Assembly: GCA_009760885.1 (NCBI GenBank) | Contig: CM019693.1 | Location: 47,994,751-48,058,750, forward strand | Reading direction: 5' to 3' | DNA length: 64,000 bases | DNA from: Achatina immaculata | Taxonomy: Eukaryota; Mollusca; Gastropoda; Stylommatophora; Achatinidae | In this document: piece after piece, positions 11,766-23,084 of the stretch | Layout of the letters: every line of letters begins with the position of its first letter | How positions within the stretch are numbered: position 1 is the first letter of the stretch | Notes under the pieces: model-generated | The model's database searches: none | What the model saw: only the letters and a program-made list of their open reading frames with translations | Told to the model about the DNA's origin: nothing | Made by a program: the position numbers and the translations under genes

Positions 11766-12019
11766 TCAAGTAGGACAATGAGTCCAAAGGCTAGTGGAGA
11801 GTCCACCACAAACCTACAGAAGGAAATGGGAAACCACTGTTATAGCTCCCAAGAATAGTTATGCTTTTACATAGAGAAATGATACTGGGCAGTCTGATGA
11901 GATTGTGTGAGAGGAGATCACTAACTGAGCTGATAGGCTGCATGAAGGATTGTGTACTCTGGAGAAGCATAATAGTAAACGACAGTCTACACGGCACCTG
12001 ATGATGATGATGATGATGA
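11766..12019 (+). mobile_element. Internally deleted RTE-like element (family D/E ends only)
   Basis: The first 100 bases resemble the 5' leader of the family E element (AAAGGCTAGTGGAG, then a GGAAACCA..., then CCCAAGAA block; compare the minus strand of 42260-42390). From about 11873 the sequence jumps to the last 150 bases of family D (GAGAAATGATACTGG... TGTGAGAGGAGATCAC; compare the minus strand of 55150-55285). It ends in the D-type ATG repeat tail. The whole coding region is missing. This would make it a short non-autonomous derivative. Confidence 0.6.
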
Positions 12020-13486
12020 GGTCATGAAAAACAAACAATTAGTGTAGTTATTATATTCCAGTGCTTACACTGATCTTGCTTTTAATTATAACAAGTTTTA
12101 TTTGCTGCTAGAACCTTGGGAAAATATGGTCAGTTATTGAGAAGCAGATTTTACAGACATGTCAATAGTTGTAGCAAGAATCTGGGACATGTTAATTTTA
12201 TATCAACAGATCAGTTTAAAACAGACTCTCTACCTTCTAAGCTTTTAAGATTCTTCATAGCAGAATATATCAAAATCATGTCTGATTACTCAGGCATTAA
12301 GGCAATTTTGGTTTATATTTTTGTAAAGTGAACTAACTTTCAGTGGATGAGAAGATGTGTTTGGAAAGCAAATCTTCACATCAACTTCACTTTTTCTTAT
12401 AGATGTACGTTCAGTGTTTACTACTAGTCACCTACAAGACTTGCTGCCACACATACTTTCTCAACACAGTGTGTATTTGTGTGTGTGTGTGTTTTAACAC
12501 CTAGTCCATGTTCTGGTCAACTTTTGTTGTTTCGATCTAAGTTTGCTTATATATACTTTTATGATCTAGTGATTCTCAATTTCAGCAAAAGTTTATTTTG
12601 TACCCCAGTTGTTTAAATTATTGCTTACATTTGAAATAAAAGTTAGATGTCATTTCTTTATTCTGCTCGCTACTTTGGCTGCAGTTTTAGTTTATAGTGA
12701 ATATTTATTGTACAATGTTATAATCTGAGGTGTGAACTTGATCACATGTGAACACATGCTATTTATTGTACAACACAATTTAGAATCTAAAAGTCAGAAA
12801 AAAATAAGAGAAAGACAAAAAGTACAAAATGTGAAGTATTTAAATGCTGTGAACATGTCTTGAGAAAACTTCAGACAGAGAACTTTAAAAATCTTTGGAA
12901 CATTCAAGGAAGTAAGTCAAAGACATAGATCAACACTGAAATAAATATCTGGGGAAACTGTAAGAGAGACAGCATTGGTTGTATAACATGATTAGAGACA
13001 CCAAGAGCTTTTTTTAAAGTGTTTATTTGTCCTGTATATGAAATAATGATTAAAAAATACAAACTATGGTTAAAGAGGTTGAGACCATAAAGTTAAATTT
13101 GATAAATATCCAAACATAAGTCACTACAGGAGTTTAATAACACTTAAGAGACAGTGTTAGGTTGTGGATCAGAAATCGACATATTCTCCTGTTTGATGTA
13201 GCATGTTGAATAACCTGCCTCTTTAGCCTGCTAAGGTAACTAAGAAAACTACTACAGCATGCTCAAAAATGAGATATTTAACTTCTACATCAAATACCAC
13301 AGGACAGATCATTCTGGAGGCGATAAGACCAATACAGATCATTCTACAAATTCCTTTACCTAGCAACAACTGATCTACCAGAATCTCATACTTTGTACTG
13401 ACTGTTCTGGTACTTAGCAAATACACTTTTAGTCTAAAAACTATTCTATATTACAAGGACCAATTTAAAGGTCTAATATTTAGTAC
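12020..13486. other. No recognisable gene
   Basis: AT-rich single-copy-looking sequence with a short GT microsatellite near 12475. A 71-codon open frame at 12116 has no family features. Confidence 0.45.
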
Positions 13487-14059
13487 AGAATATTCTACCA
13501 GGTATAGTATCTAGTACAAAATATTCTACCAGATGTAGTACCTAGTACAAAATATTCTACCAGATGTAGTACCTAGTACAAAATATTCTACCAGATGTAG
13601 TACCTAGTACAAAATATTCTACCAGATGTAGTACCTAGTACAAAATATTCTACCAGATGTAGTACCTAGTACAAAATATTCTACCAGATGTAGTACCTAG
13701 TACAAAATATTCTACCAGATGTAGTACCTAGTACAAAATATTCTACCAGATGTAGTACCTAGTACAAAATATTCTACCAGATGTAGTACCTAGTACAAAA
13801 TATTCTACCAGACGTAGTACCTAGTACAAAATATTCTACCAGACGTAGTACCTAGTACAAAATATTCTACCAGATGTAGTACCTAGTACAAAATATTCTA
13901 CCAGATGTAGTACCTAGTACAAAATATTCTACCAGACGTAGTACCTAGTACAAAATATTCTACCAGATGTAGTACCTAGTACAAAATATTCTACCAGATG
14001 TAGTACCTAGTACAAAATATTCTACCAGACGTAGTACCTAGTACAAAATATTCTACCAG
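13487..14059. repeat. 31-bp minisatellite, about 18 copies
   Basis: Unit ACCAGATGTAGTACCTAGTA plus CAAAATATTCT. It is very uniform: nearly the only variation is GATGTAG versus GACGTAG at one site. This indicates recent homogenisation. The array abuts a decayed family B element. Confidence 0.95.
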
Positions 14060-14065
14060 GTAGTG

Positions 14066-14458
14066 TCGTAAGATACATAAATTTGCATACCTCGGCAGTT
14101 ACATAGACCAGGATTGTGAGACCAGAAAGGAAGTTAGAATTAGAATTGAAAAAGCAGCATTGACCTTCAAGAATCTTGAGAACATATGCCACTCAAAAGT
14201 TATAACCACAAAAACCAAGCTTAAGAGTATTCAATTCAAATGTAATATCCACATTCATTTATGCATGCGAAAGTAGGAAATAAACAACAAAGTAGACTCT
14301 TTTGAAAATAAATGAAAATACTTTTCATTTATTTTCGCATGCATAAATAAAATCCCTTGATAAATTTGAAAATATTGCCCAAAACAGGACAGCTTGGTGA
14401 ACTGCTATGTGAGCCCTATGTAACTTTTAACGGGACGGGAAGGATGTAAGATGTAAGT
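14066..14458 (+). mobile_element. RTE-like family B, decayed, internally rearranged
   Basis: Matches family B from the region coding FAYLGSYIDQDG (compare 25480) through the shared 3' end (GTGAGCCCTATGT... then the GGGAAGGATGTAAGATGTAAG tail). Most of the C-terminal coding part is gone. In its place is an inverted duplication: 14257-14272 reappears as its reverse complement at 14333-14348, next to a near-perfect hairpin (arms 14304-14318 and 14322-14336, 3-base loop). Confidence 0.7.
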
Positions 14459-15360
14459 ATAGTGATGCTATGGCGGGAAAACCCGTAATGACGTAATGCT
14501 TCCAGGTATCAACTTGCTACATCACACTGTGATGGCGGCCTAGTGTTGTAACATCACGAGCCAAGGTATTTTCTGGACATTTGTATGATCTGGTAATTTA
14601 AACAAGAGTGAAAGAATCGATGTTGTGATATATGTGAACATCTTTATACACGACGTACAGGACCAATAATACTAACATGGAACAAAGTAAGTTAACAAAT
14701 AACATGTTTACTAGTAGGCACGTATAATTAAAACTATTGAAAATATTTGTATTAGTTCTCTTTATTTTTACGTGTAGAATCTGATGCTTTCATTGCTAAT
14801 GTTTTCTAATCATTTCCTTCTTATTGTCTGATGAAGGCATGTTGCCAAAATACAACGTTTCTGTCTCACTGTTACATAAAGAATACTGCCCTATATTCAG
14901 CTACAAGTTACTTTCAACAACATCTAAACTCTATCTGCATTGATATTTTTCCCATGTGTAAATAGTGCATGCCCTGCACTAATTCTTGACATTGTCTTTT
15001 TTGTTTTGTTTTTTCACTGACTGCACCTGCCTAGTTTGATTTCAAACTGATTAATGTTGTCCATCAACAGGTCAATACCAAAGTAAGATGCAGCAAATTA
15101 TCAGAACGACATTGAAGGCTGAACAAAATCAAATGTTGCCAGAACGTGCAAGTAGTTTTTTTTTCCTGATTTACTGATGGACTTTGATATAGATTAATTC
15201 TCACCATGGACCTGCTATATAAAAACCACATTTTACTGTCAGTTTCTAGAGAGGTTTAAAGGTCACTTGTTTAACAGACCGGGGTAATTAATGAAATAAT
15301 CTTCAAGATATTGTATTTATGTTGGTACCACTTTCCATGGCCAGTTTAAAGTGTCAGTTA
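14459..15360. other. Mostly unassigned; one possible first exon
   Basis: The stretch begins with a slightly GC-richer part including a CRE-like TGACGTAA at 14489-14496. At 14677 an ATG in strong context (AACATGG) is followed after ten coding bases by a consensus splice donor (GTAAGT at 14687). I cannot find the exon it would join, so this is only a possibility. The rest shows nothing. Confidence 0.25.
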
Positions 15361-17009
15361 CATGGCCGTCCCAGGTGAAAACATCCAGCCACAGAAAACA
15401 CGTGGCCGTCCCAGGTGAAAACATCCAGCCACAGAAAACACGTGGCCGTCCCAGGTGAAAACATCCACCCACAGAAAACACGTGACCGTCCCAGGTGAAA
15501 ACATCCAGCCACAGAAAACACGTGACCGTCCCAGGTGAAAACACTAAGCCACAGAAAACACGTGGCCATACCAGGTGAAAACATCCAGCCACAGAAAACA
15601 CGTGACCGTCCCAGGTGAAAACATCCAGCCACAGAAAACACGTGACCGTCCCAGGTGAAAACATCCAGCCACAGAAAACACGTGACCGTCCCAGGTGAAA
15701 ACATCCAGCCACAGAAAACACGTGACCGTCCCAGGTGAAAACATCCAGCCACAGAAAACACGTGACCGTCCCAGGTGAAAACACTAAGCCACAGAAAACA
15801 CGTGACCGTCCCAGGTGAAAACATCCAGCCACAGAAAACACGTGACCGTCCCAGGTGAAAACATCCAGCCACAGAAAACACGTGACCGTCCCAGGTGAAA
15901 ACATCCAGCCACAGAAAACACGTGACCGTCCCAGGTGAAAACATCCAGCCACAGAAAACACGTGACCGTCCCAGGTGAAAACACTAAGCGACAGAAAACA
16001 CGTGACCGTTCCAGGTGAAAACATCCGGCCACAGAAAACACGTGGCCGTCCCAGGTGAAAACATCCAGCCACAGAAAACACGTGGCCATCCCAGGTGAAA
16101 ACATCCAGCCACAGAAAACACGTGGCCATCCCAGGTGAAAACATCCAGCCACAGAAAACACGTGGCCGTCCCAGGTGAAAACACTAAGCCACAGAAAACA
16201 CGTGACCGTCCCAGGTGAAAACATCCAGCCACAGAAAACACGTGACCGTCCCAGTTGAAAACACTAAGCCACAGAAAACACGTGACCGTCCCAGGTGAAA
16301 ACACTAAGCCACAGAAAACACGTGACCGTCCCAGGTGAAAACACTAAGCCACAGAAAACACGTGACCGTCCCAGGTGAAAATATCCAGCCACAGAAAACA
16401 CGTGGCCGTCCCAGGTGAAAACATCCAGTCACAGAAAACACGTGGTTGTCCCAGGTGAAAACATCCAGCCACAGAAAACACGTGGTTGTCCCAGGTGAAA
16501 ACATCCAGTCACAGAAAACACGTGGTTGTCCCAGGTGAAAACATCCAGCCACAGAAAACACGTGGTCGTCCCAGGTGAAAACATCCAGTCACAGAAAACA
16601 CGTGGTTGTCCCAGGTGAAAACATCCAGCCACAGAAAACACGTGGTCGTCCCAGGTGAAAACATCCAGTCACAGAAAACACGTGGTTGTCCCAGGTGAAA
16701 ACATCCGGCCACAGAAAACACGTGGTTGTCCCAGGTGAAAACATCCAGCCACAGAAAACACGTGGAGGTCCCAGGTGAAAACATCCAGCCACAGAAAACA
16801 CGTGGTTGTCCCAGGTGAAAACATCCAGCCACAGAAAACACGTGGTTGTCCCAGGTGAAAACATCCAGCCACAGAAAACACGTGGTTGTCCCAGGTGAAA
16901 ACATCCAGCCACAGAAAACACGTGGTTGTCCCAGGTGAAAACATCCAGCCACAGAAAACACGTGGAGGTCCCAGGTGAAAACATCCAGCCACAGAAAACA
17001 CGTGGAGGT
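15361..17009. repeat. 40-bp minisatellite, about 41 copies
   Basis: Unit: CCCAGGTGAAAACATCCAGC, CACAGAAAACACGTGACCGT. Every unit has a CACGTG palindrome. The left two thirds mostly carry GACCGT or GGCCGT, and the right third GGTTGT, with scattered CACTAAGC variants, so blocks of similar units are visible. Because 40 is not a multiple of three and the minus strand of the unit has no stop in any frame, long overlapping minus-strand open frames (up to 275 codons) arise. They are by-products, not genes. Confidence 0.95.
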
Positions 17010-17365
17010 TACAAGTTACAAGAATGAATGACAAGCTACAAACTAATAGAATAAATAATGGAAAGGGGTTGATGAAATATAATTTCTGCCATGACTACAG
17101 TAGTCATTATGACAGGGAAGAACTGGATAAAGACCATGTCACATTGGCAAATCATCACAACATCATAAGTCTTATACTTCCAGATCCTATAACACTAAAC
17201 CAACCTCCCAGAACATCATTACTTACAGATGACGCAGACAAATATGTACCATCAAAAGACTCAGAAGAATGTCGGGGTCAATTTATCATTTTAGTTTATA
17301 TTCACTTTTGTTTTAGGTTTAGATATAGATTCGTATGTATGAAATAATATTTACGTCAGGGACAT
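17010..17365 (+). other. Orphan 107-codon open frame next to the 40-bp array
   Basis: An ATG-initiated frame at 17024-17347 has a balanced amino-acid composition and no low complexity (SLILPDPITLNQPPRTSLLTDD), unlike the repeat-derived frames around it. I recognise no domain and see no good splice acceptor or promoter. It may be a chance frame or a piece of an exon. Confidence 0.2.
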
Positions 17366-17700
17366 GTACATATTTCATGTACAAAAAATTACACATTTCA
17401 TCTACAAACGGTTACACATTTCATGTAAAAGCAGTTACACATTTCGTCTAAAAACGGTTACATATTTCATGTACAAGCAGTTACATATATCATCTACAGA
17501 CAGGTACACATTTCATTTACAATTAGTTAAACATTTTATCTACAAATAGTTACACATTTCATGTACAAGTAGTTAAACATTTCATCTACAAACGGTTGTA
17601 CATTTCATGTATAACCAACTACACATTTCATCTACAAAAGGCTACATATTTCACCTATAAGCCACTACACATTTCATCTACAAACGGTTACACGTTGCAA
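17366..17700. repeat. 23-bp minisatellite, about 14 diverged copies
   Basis: Period 23, alternating two unit types: TTACACATTTCATCTACAAA + CGG and TTACACATTTCATGTACAAG + CAG, so the higher-order unit is about 46 bases. Units are considerably diverged. Confidence 0.85.
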
Positions 17701-17755
17701 TGTATAGTCTACTCGCATTGCGTTGCTATTTAGTAAAGGTGTGTTGTGAACGCTG

Positions 17756-18968
17756 AGTTATGCTGATGATATACGAGGGGTGACTGATAAGTTTGATAAC
17801 GTATAGACACGGGAGGTGAAGAGACAAACTAGCCTCACGGGTAAAGAACAGTGTGGATCAGATAACAAGCTGGTGTGAGGATAACAATACGGTGATAAAC
17901 CCAGAAAAAGCCAGCAACCTGTGGATCTCATTAAATAAGACAATTGTAAGATCTGAAGTTCCGACTGTGAAGTGTCAAGGGCAAGATATTAAGAGAACAC
18001 ATTTCCTGAGGTATCTAGTTCACATATTTGATTGATCCTTGTTCTTTGCACAACATGTGGACAATGTAATACAGAAAGTCAAGCACTGGAAACAGCTAGC
18101 TTAATGGCTGCAGCAAACTTTCCACAGCGCACTCTATTCTTGCTGATGCGTGCATTGGTGCTGTCTCCATTGGATTATGGTCTAGGCTTACTCACCCTGT
18201 CATGTGCACAGCTGATCAGACTAGAGTGTATACAGAACGAGGCAATGAGAGTGGTTTTGGGTTGCACCAGGGATACTCCAGTGGTTGCCATGGGCTTTCT
18301 GGTAGATTTGCTGAGTGTGATGTCTAAACACAAGCATGCTCAGTTAATGAGAGCATCAGCGTTGCTGGCATGAAAGACCATCCTCTCTATAAGCAGCTGG
18401 GACTGGTATGCTTCGTAAGATTGAGAAAAAATTGCTTCGAAAAGAATAGGATGGTGTGAGAGGAGATCACCAACTGAGCTGATGGCCTGCATGAAGGATC
18501 GGATACTCTGGAGAAGCATAATAGCCAACGCCAGTCGGCACGGCACATGATGATGATAATGATCACCTGCTAAGCCAGTCACCTGTGATGAGCCTAACTC
18601 GGTTTTACTGTCCAGGCCAGGCAGGGAGTACCTGGCAATGATGTGGCAGATAGGCTTGCTGGACAGGCTAAAATAAGTGGCAGGCTAAGAATAGACAAGG
18701 GTGACATTGCTAAAGCTGTATTGTAAAGACAGTGGGAAAATAAAAAGCGGAAATGTAAAAACAATTTAATTGTGAAGCAACTGCTAGAGCTAGGACAAGT
18801 TAAGGTTGTAGGCAAGAAATCTGAACTGTGTGCCTGGAAAAGCATCGTAAACAAACAGAAACTGATGGGAACTATCAGCAAACACATTCTTGGATGGACG
18901 CTGCGACATGCGGCGGAGCATATATGGGATGTCCTGAATGCAATGAAGCCAGAGTCCTTGAACCTTTG
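17756..18968 (+). mobile_element. Second RNase-H LINE family, decayed and interrupted
   Basis: Pieces of a polyprotein read through several frames: ITSWCEDNNTVINPEKAS (after the reverse transcriptase core), ECIQNEAMRVVLGCTRDTPVVAM, and after the interruption GVPGNDVADRLAGQAKISG, the last RNase H motif. From 18449 to about 18565 a family D 3' end is inserted. Stops and frameshifts are numerous, so the copy is dead. It is clearly different from the RNase-H LINE of 353/8724/31262. Confidence 0.7.
18449..18565 (+). mobile_element. RTE-like family D, 3' end fragment
   Basis: Encodes the last 35 or so residues of family D (WCERRSPTELMACMKDR equivalents) and matches the minus strand of 55150-55260. 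It ends in an ATGATGATGATAATGAT tail. It lies inside the second RNase-H LINE. Confidence 0.75.
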
Positions 18969-19569
18969 ATATGTGGGTGATCCTGGATAGTGGAGCAGGC
19001 TGAACACTTTCTTGTTAGATCAAATTAGTGAAAAAAATTATTGTAATTAATCTCAGTCCATTCTGATACCAGTTTTCAGGCTCTTCACTAGAACATCACT
19101 TATCTAGAACATCACTCATCTGGAACATCACTCATCTAGAACATCAATCATGAAAAACATCATATCAAATAAGAGGGAGATCATCAAAGTCGGCCACAAT
19201 GTGTTATCAATATGAGATCTAAAGTTTGAGTCGGCTGCAGGGAAAGCATGGACCAGTGAAAATATATTTTAATATGAAGATATAAGACTTGATATTTTGT
19301 AGGTAATGGAACAATCAGATTCTTACCAACAAAATGGGCAAAGGTATTATGGGAGGAGGCCTCTTATACTGCAGATATTTTTTAACTTAATGTTTAGATT
19401 TTTATAATATACATCATTGAAATGCTGATGTTATGTTATTAACCCATTCAGAAATGCAGATTTCAGTGTACGTAGCTTGCCAACTCCTGAGTCATGCATT
19501 GGTTTTCACTGTGAATCTATTACCAATCCAAATTTGTTCTCAGTAAATTCACATATTTTGGTTTTAAGT
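18969..19569. other. Unassigned; short 16-bp tandem repeat
   Basis: At 19087-19155 about four copies of CTAGAACATCACTCAT occur. Otherwise AT-rich and featureless. Confidence 0.5.
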
Positions 19570-19581
19570 ATAAATTATAAA

Positions 19582-20572
19582 TTTCTTCTTCTTCTTCTCC
19601 TTCTTCTTCTTCTTCTACTTCTTCATCATCAATTTTCCGAGCTATTAAGGTTCATTGCTGCAGATAAAGTTCGCCTCCATTCCTCTCTATTCATAATTTT
19701 CTCTCTCCAGCTGATGACACCAATTTCTTTTATATCCTCTTCTGTGTTGTCTTTCCATCTCTGTCTTGGTCTACCCCTTGGTCTTGTTTTCCTCATCTCT
19801 TGTGCATACATCATTTTCGTTCGTCTGTTCTCTTCCATTCTTTCTACATGCCCCAGCCAGCGTAGTCTGTTCAGTTTCAAGACATTTATAATTCACTGGG
19901 ATTTAAATAAGCTGTTCAGTTCAGTGTTCTTTCTAGCTCTCCATTCTCCACTGTTGGCATTCTTTATGGGCCCAAAGATTCTTCTTAGGATCTTGTTCTC
20001 AAAGATCTGCAATTGTTGTTTATTATTCTTTGTTGTGCTCCACGTTTCTGATCCATACACGACGGCTGGTTTTATTATAGTTTTGTAGATTATTATTTTG
20101 GTGTTTTGGGACAGGATTTTGGATTTTAACAGGTGTTGTAAGCCAAAGTATATTTTATTCCCTATCTGTATTCTGCTTTTAATTTCCTCTCTTCCTGTAT
20201 TGCTTCTGTTGAAGGTTGTGCCTAGATATTTGTATATTTCTGTTTTCCTAACGATCATATCTCCAACATTTATATAATTTGGATCATTCTGCCTCTGGTC
20301 TATAGATATCTTCATATACTCTGTCTTATCTTGGTTAACGGTCAAACCCACTTTTAGTGCCACATCTCTCAGGTGCATGCAGGTATTGATGACTTCTTGC
20401 ATAGTTCCCCCCCTCCCTCATACAGGTCGATGTCATCAGCGTATCCTAGCATTTTAGCTTGTTCTTCTGTTCTGCTTTCTTCTTTCGCTTTTCTATTTGC
20501 CTTTTCTAATATTAGGTTGAATATTAATGGAGATAATGTATTACCTTGTTTTAAACCAGTTCTTATAGAGAA
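19582..20572 (-). mobile_element. RTE-like family F, 5'-truncated, with target-site duplication
   Basis: The minus strand encodes the end of a reverse transcriptase (a degraded YADD motif near 20430, then VALKVGLTVNQDKTEYMKIS, KYLGTTFNRSN, VVYGSETWSTTKNN) and the C-terminal LRWLGHVERMEENR...GRPRQRW motif. It ends in a GAA tail. A 12-bp target-site duplication ATAAATTATAAA lies at 19570-19581 and 20573-20584, giving exact boundaries. Two main frames (19893-20402 and 19629-19880) are separated by a frameshift. The insertion is about 225 bases upstream of the predicted start of the TNFR-like gene. Confidence 0.88.
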
Positions 20573-20798
20573 ATAAATTATAAACAGAAAATAAAATATA
20601 ATTACATTTCGAGTATAATGTATAAAAGCTGTAATGATTATCTGTAGGCAATAGTAGTTAAGTTGTCTTTGTTTTTCATTTTAATTCCCTTTTCATGTAA
20701 TATATGTTTCAAATTGTATGTACATTTTACAGAACAATAAAGATACTCCAAAATCTTTCAGTAAATGTCCTAAAGGAATTCTAGGAAGAATACCGAAC

Positions 20799-23050
20799 AT
20801 GACAATGTCACACATACACATCACTTGTGTGTGCACGCTCATCTTGTGCTCATATCTTGAAGCCATAGATCATTTGTGTCCAGCTGGAACATTTGTGTTT
20901 ACTGCCAGGTCAGGTTTAAGCTTCTGTCATCCTTGTACAGATGGAGACAACTTCATGTCTGAATGGTGGCACAGCCACACAACCTGCAACAACTGTACAC
21001 AGATACGTCAACCAGGCTTGGAGATTCTTGTCTCTAAATGTAACAAAACTCACGATGCTGAGATCTTGTGTAGAGATGGATACTACAGGAGGAGGGAAAG
21101 AAATGTTAGAGAGAATGCCAGGTGTGAGAAGTGCTTTGATTGTGAGAATCCTGCACGTGTTTGTCAAGGCTACCATGACACTGTATGTTGTGGAGCACCA
21201 AACTATAAAGCTGTTTTAAACAAGGATGGGATCTACGTATGTCAGGAGTTCTTCTGTGGACCTGGTCAGTATCTTGACATAAGTACTAATCAGTGTTCGC
21301 CATGCCCTCCTAATACATACATGACAGATGACAAACATATCAACACAGCCTGTAATAAATGTCAGACAGACTTGGACCTTGTGACACACCAGATCATTCA
21401 TCCTTGTAACAACACACACCCAGCAATTATTGAATGTAAGGAAAGATACTTCACAAACTCTTCCCATGTCTCGTCGTCGCTGGACCTGATTTGTCTCCTC
21501 TGTAGGCCGTGCCAGCGCGAGGGACGTAAATGTGACATGTATCATGACACTGTCTGCTGTCCACAAGCAGGAATATTGGTAGTGGACACTGAGACCGGCC
21601 CAGTTTGTAGGTCACGTGAACAAGATTACAGCACAGATTCAGCATCATCATCTTCAGGTTAGAATATAGTGTTCTTATTTTAGACGCTTTTTTAAAAAAG
21701 TCTAAACATACTTTTTACACTGTGCATTCGATTTGTGCCATAATGTTGATGACTTTTTTTAAAAAAGTTTATAGCTAAACAAAACTGGCACGGACTCACT
21801 CACTCACTCATATTATCCTTATCGTCACAGAAATAAGCACAATTTTGTTATTGATGATTTTCCTTTTCCTAACACAGTAATGAAAGTGCTCATCTCTACA
21901 GGTAGTTTGACTTGAGACCTGGAACAATACCCTATTCCTTATTCAGAGCAACTCTGCCATCTTACATCATGTTCTCACAGCGCTATGATAATGAAGAAAC
22001 ATTCACGTCAGTTTCTGGTATCAACAAATAAACCAAGACAGAAAACACAACATTATGATACGGGCCGAAAAAGAATTTGCATACAAAACTTTTGCACATA
22101 TCACATGAGAGAATCTTAAACTGTTAAGTAGAAGATACGAAATCAGGCACCACATTTTATACAGGAGATGCTTTATGAATCTATTCATGTCGGACATACT
22201 AACTGGCGAACACATAAAAATACGTTCTAGATGTCACCAACATACTAACATACTTGTATGTAACCATGAAACATATCAACAATATACCAAAACATGTAAT
22301 CTCAGAAAATATCAGCAAATATACCAAAACATGTAACCTCAGAAAATATCAGCAAATATACCAAACCATGTAACCTCAGAAAATATCAGCAAATATACCA
22401 AAACGAGTAACCTCAGAAAATATCAACAAATATACCAAAACATGTAACCTCAGAAAATATCAGCAAATATACCAAACCATGTAACCTCAGAAAATATCAG
22501 CAAATATACCAAAACGAGTAACCTCAGAAAATATCAACAAATATACCAAAACATGTAATCTCAGAAAATATCAACAAATATACCAAAACGTGTAACCTCA
22601 GAAAATATCAGCAAATAAGAATGAATTGAATGCAGGTGCAGTCGCCAGACAAATAATAAAAAGTTTTCACTTTGTTGAGTTTTTTCAATTATAAAAGGTC
22701 GGGTTGTGGGGTGTGCTTGACTGAGTAATGTTAATCGAATGAATATATAAATATAATTTTCTCATTTGTACTAACGTACTATGTCACGTGACAAGTATGG
22801 ACACAATCCAACCATAACCATCTCAGTTCCCTGTATTGTGCTCTTACCAACAGTCCAGTTCTAACATCCACGGTTCTTTCTCTCATCGCTCTCTTACCAA
22901 CAGTACAGTTCTAACAACCACGGTTCTCTCTCTCATCACTCTCATACCAATAGTCCAGTTCTAACATCCACGGTTCTCTCTCTCGTCATTCTCATACCAA
23001 TAGTCCAGTTCTAGCATCTACGGTTCTCTCTCTGTTTCTCTGTCTCTGTC

Positions 23051-23084
<34 letters not shown>

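Noticed and set aside
13487..14059. Evenly spaced 31-bp repeats resembling a CRISPR array
   Set aside because: The repeats are contiguous with no unique spacers, and the sequence is eukaryotic; it is a minisatellite. The same applies to the 29-, 37- and 52-bp arrays.
15317..17034. Long overlapping minus-strand frames (up to 275 codons) with MFSPGTVTCFLWLDVFTW repeats
   Set aside because: They arise because the 40-bp unit has no stop in any minus frame and rotates frame each unit. No independent coding evidence.
17024..17347. 107-residue protein gene beside the 40-bp array
   Set aside because: Composition is protein-like, but there is no recognisable domain, splice site or promoter; listed only as an orphan frame.
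18340..19007. Minus-strand frames of 80 and 137 codons
   Set aside because: Antisense of decayed LINE sequence; no family features.
19477..20088. 203-codon hydrophobic plus-strand frame resembling a membrane protein
   Set aside because: It is the antisense of the family F reverse transcriptase region and its GAA tail.
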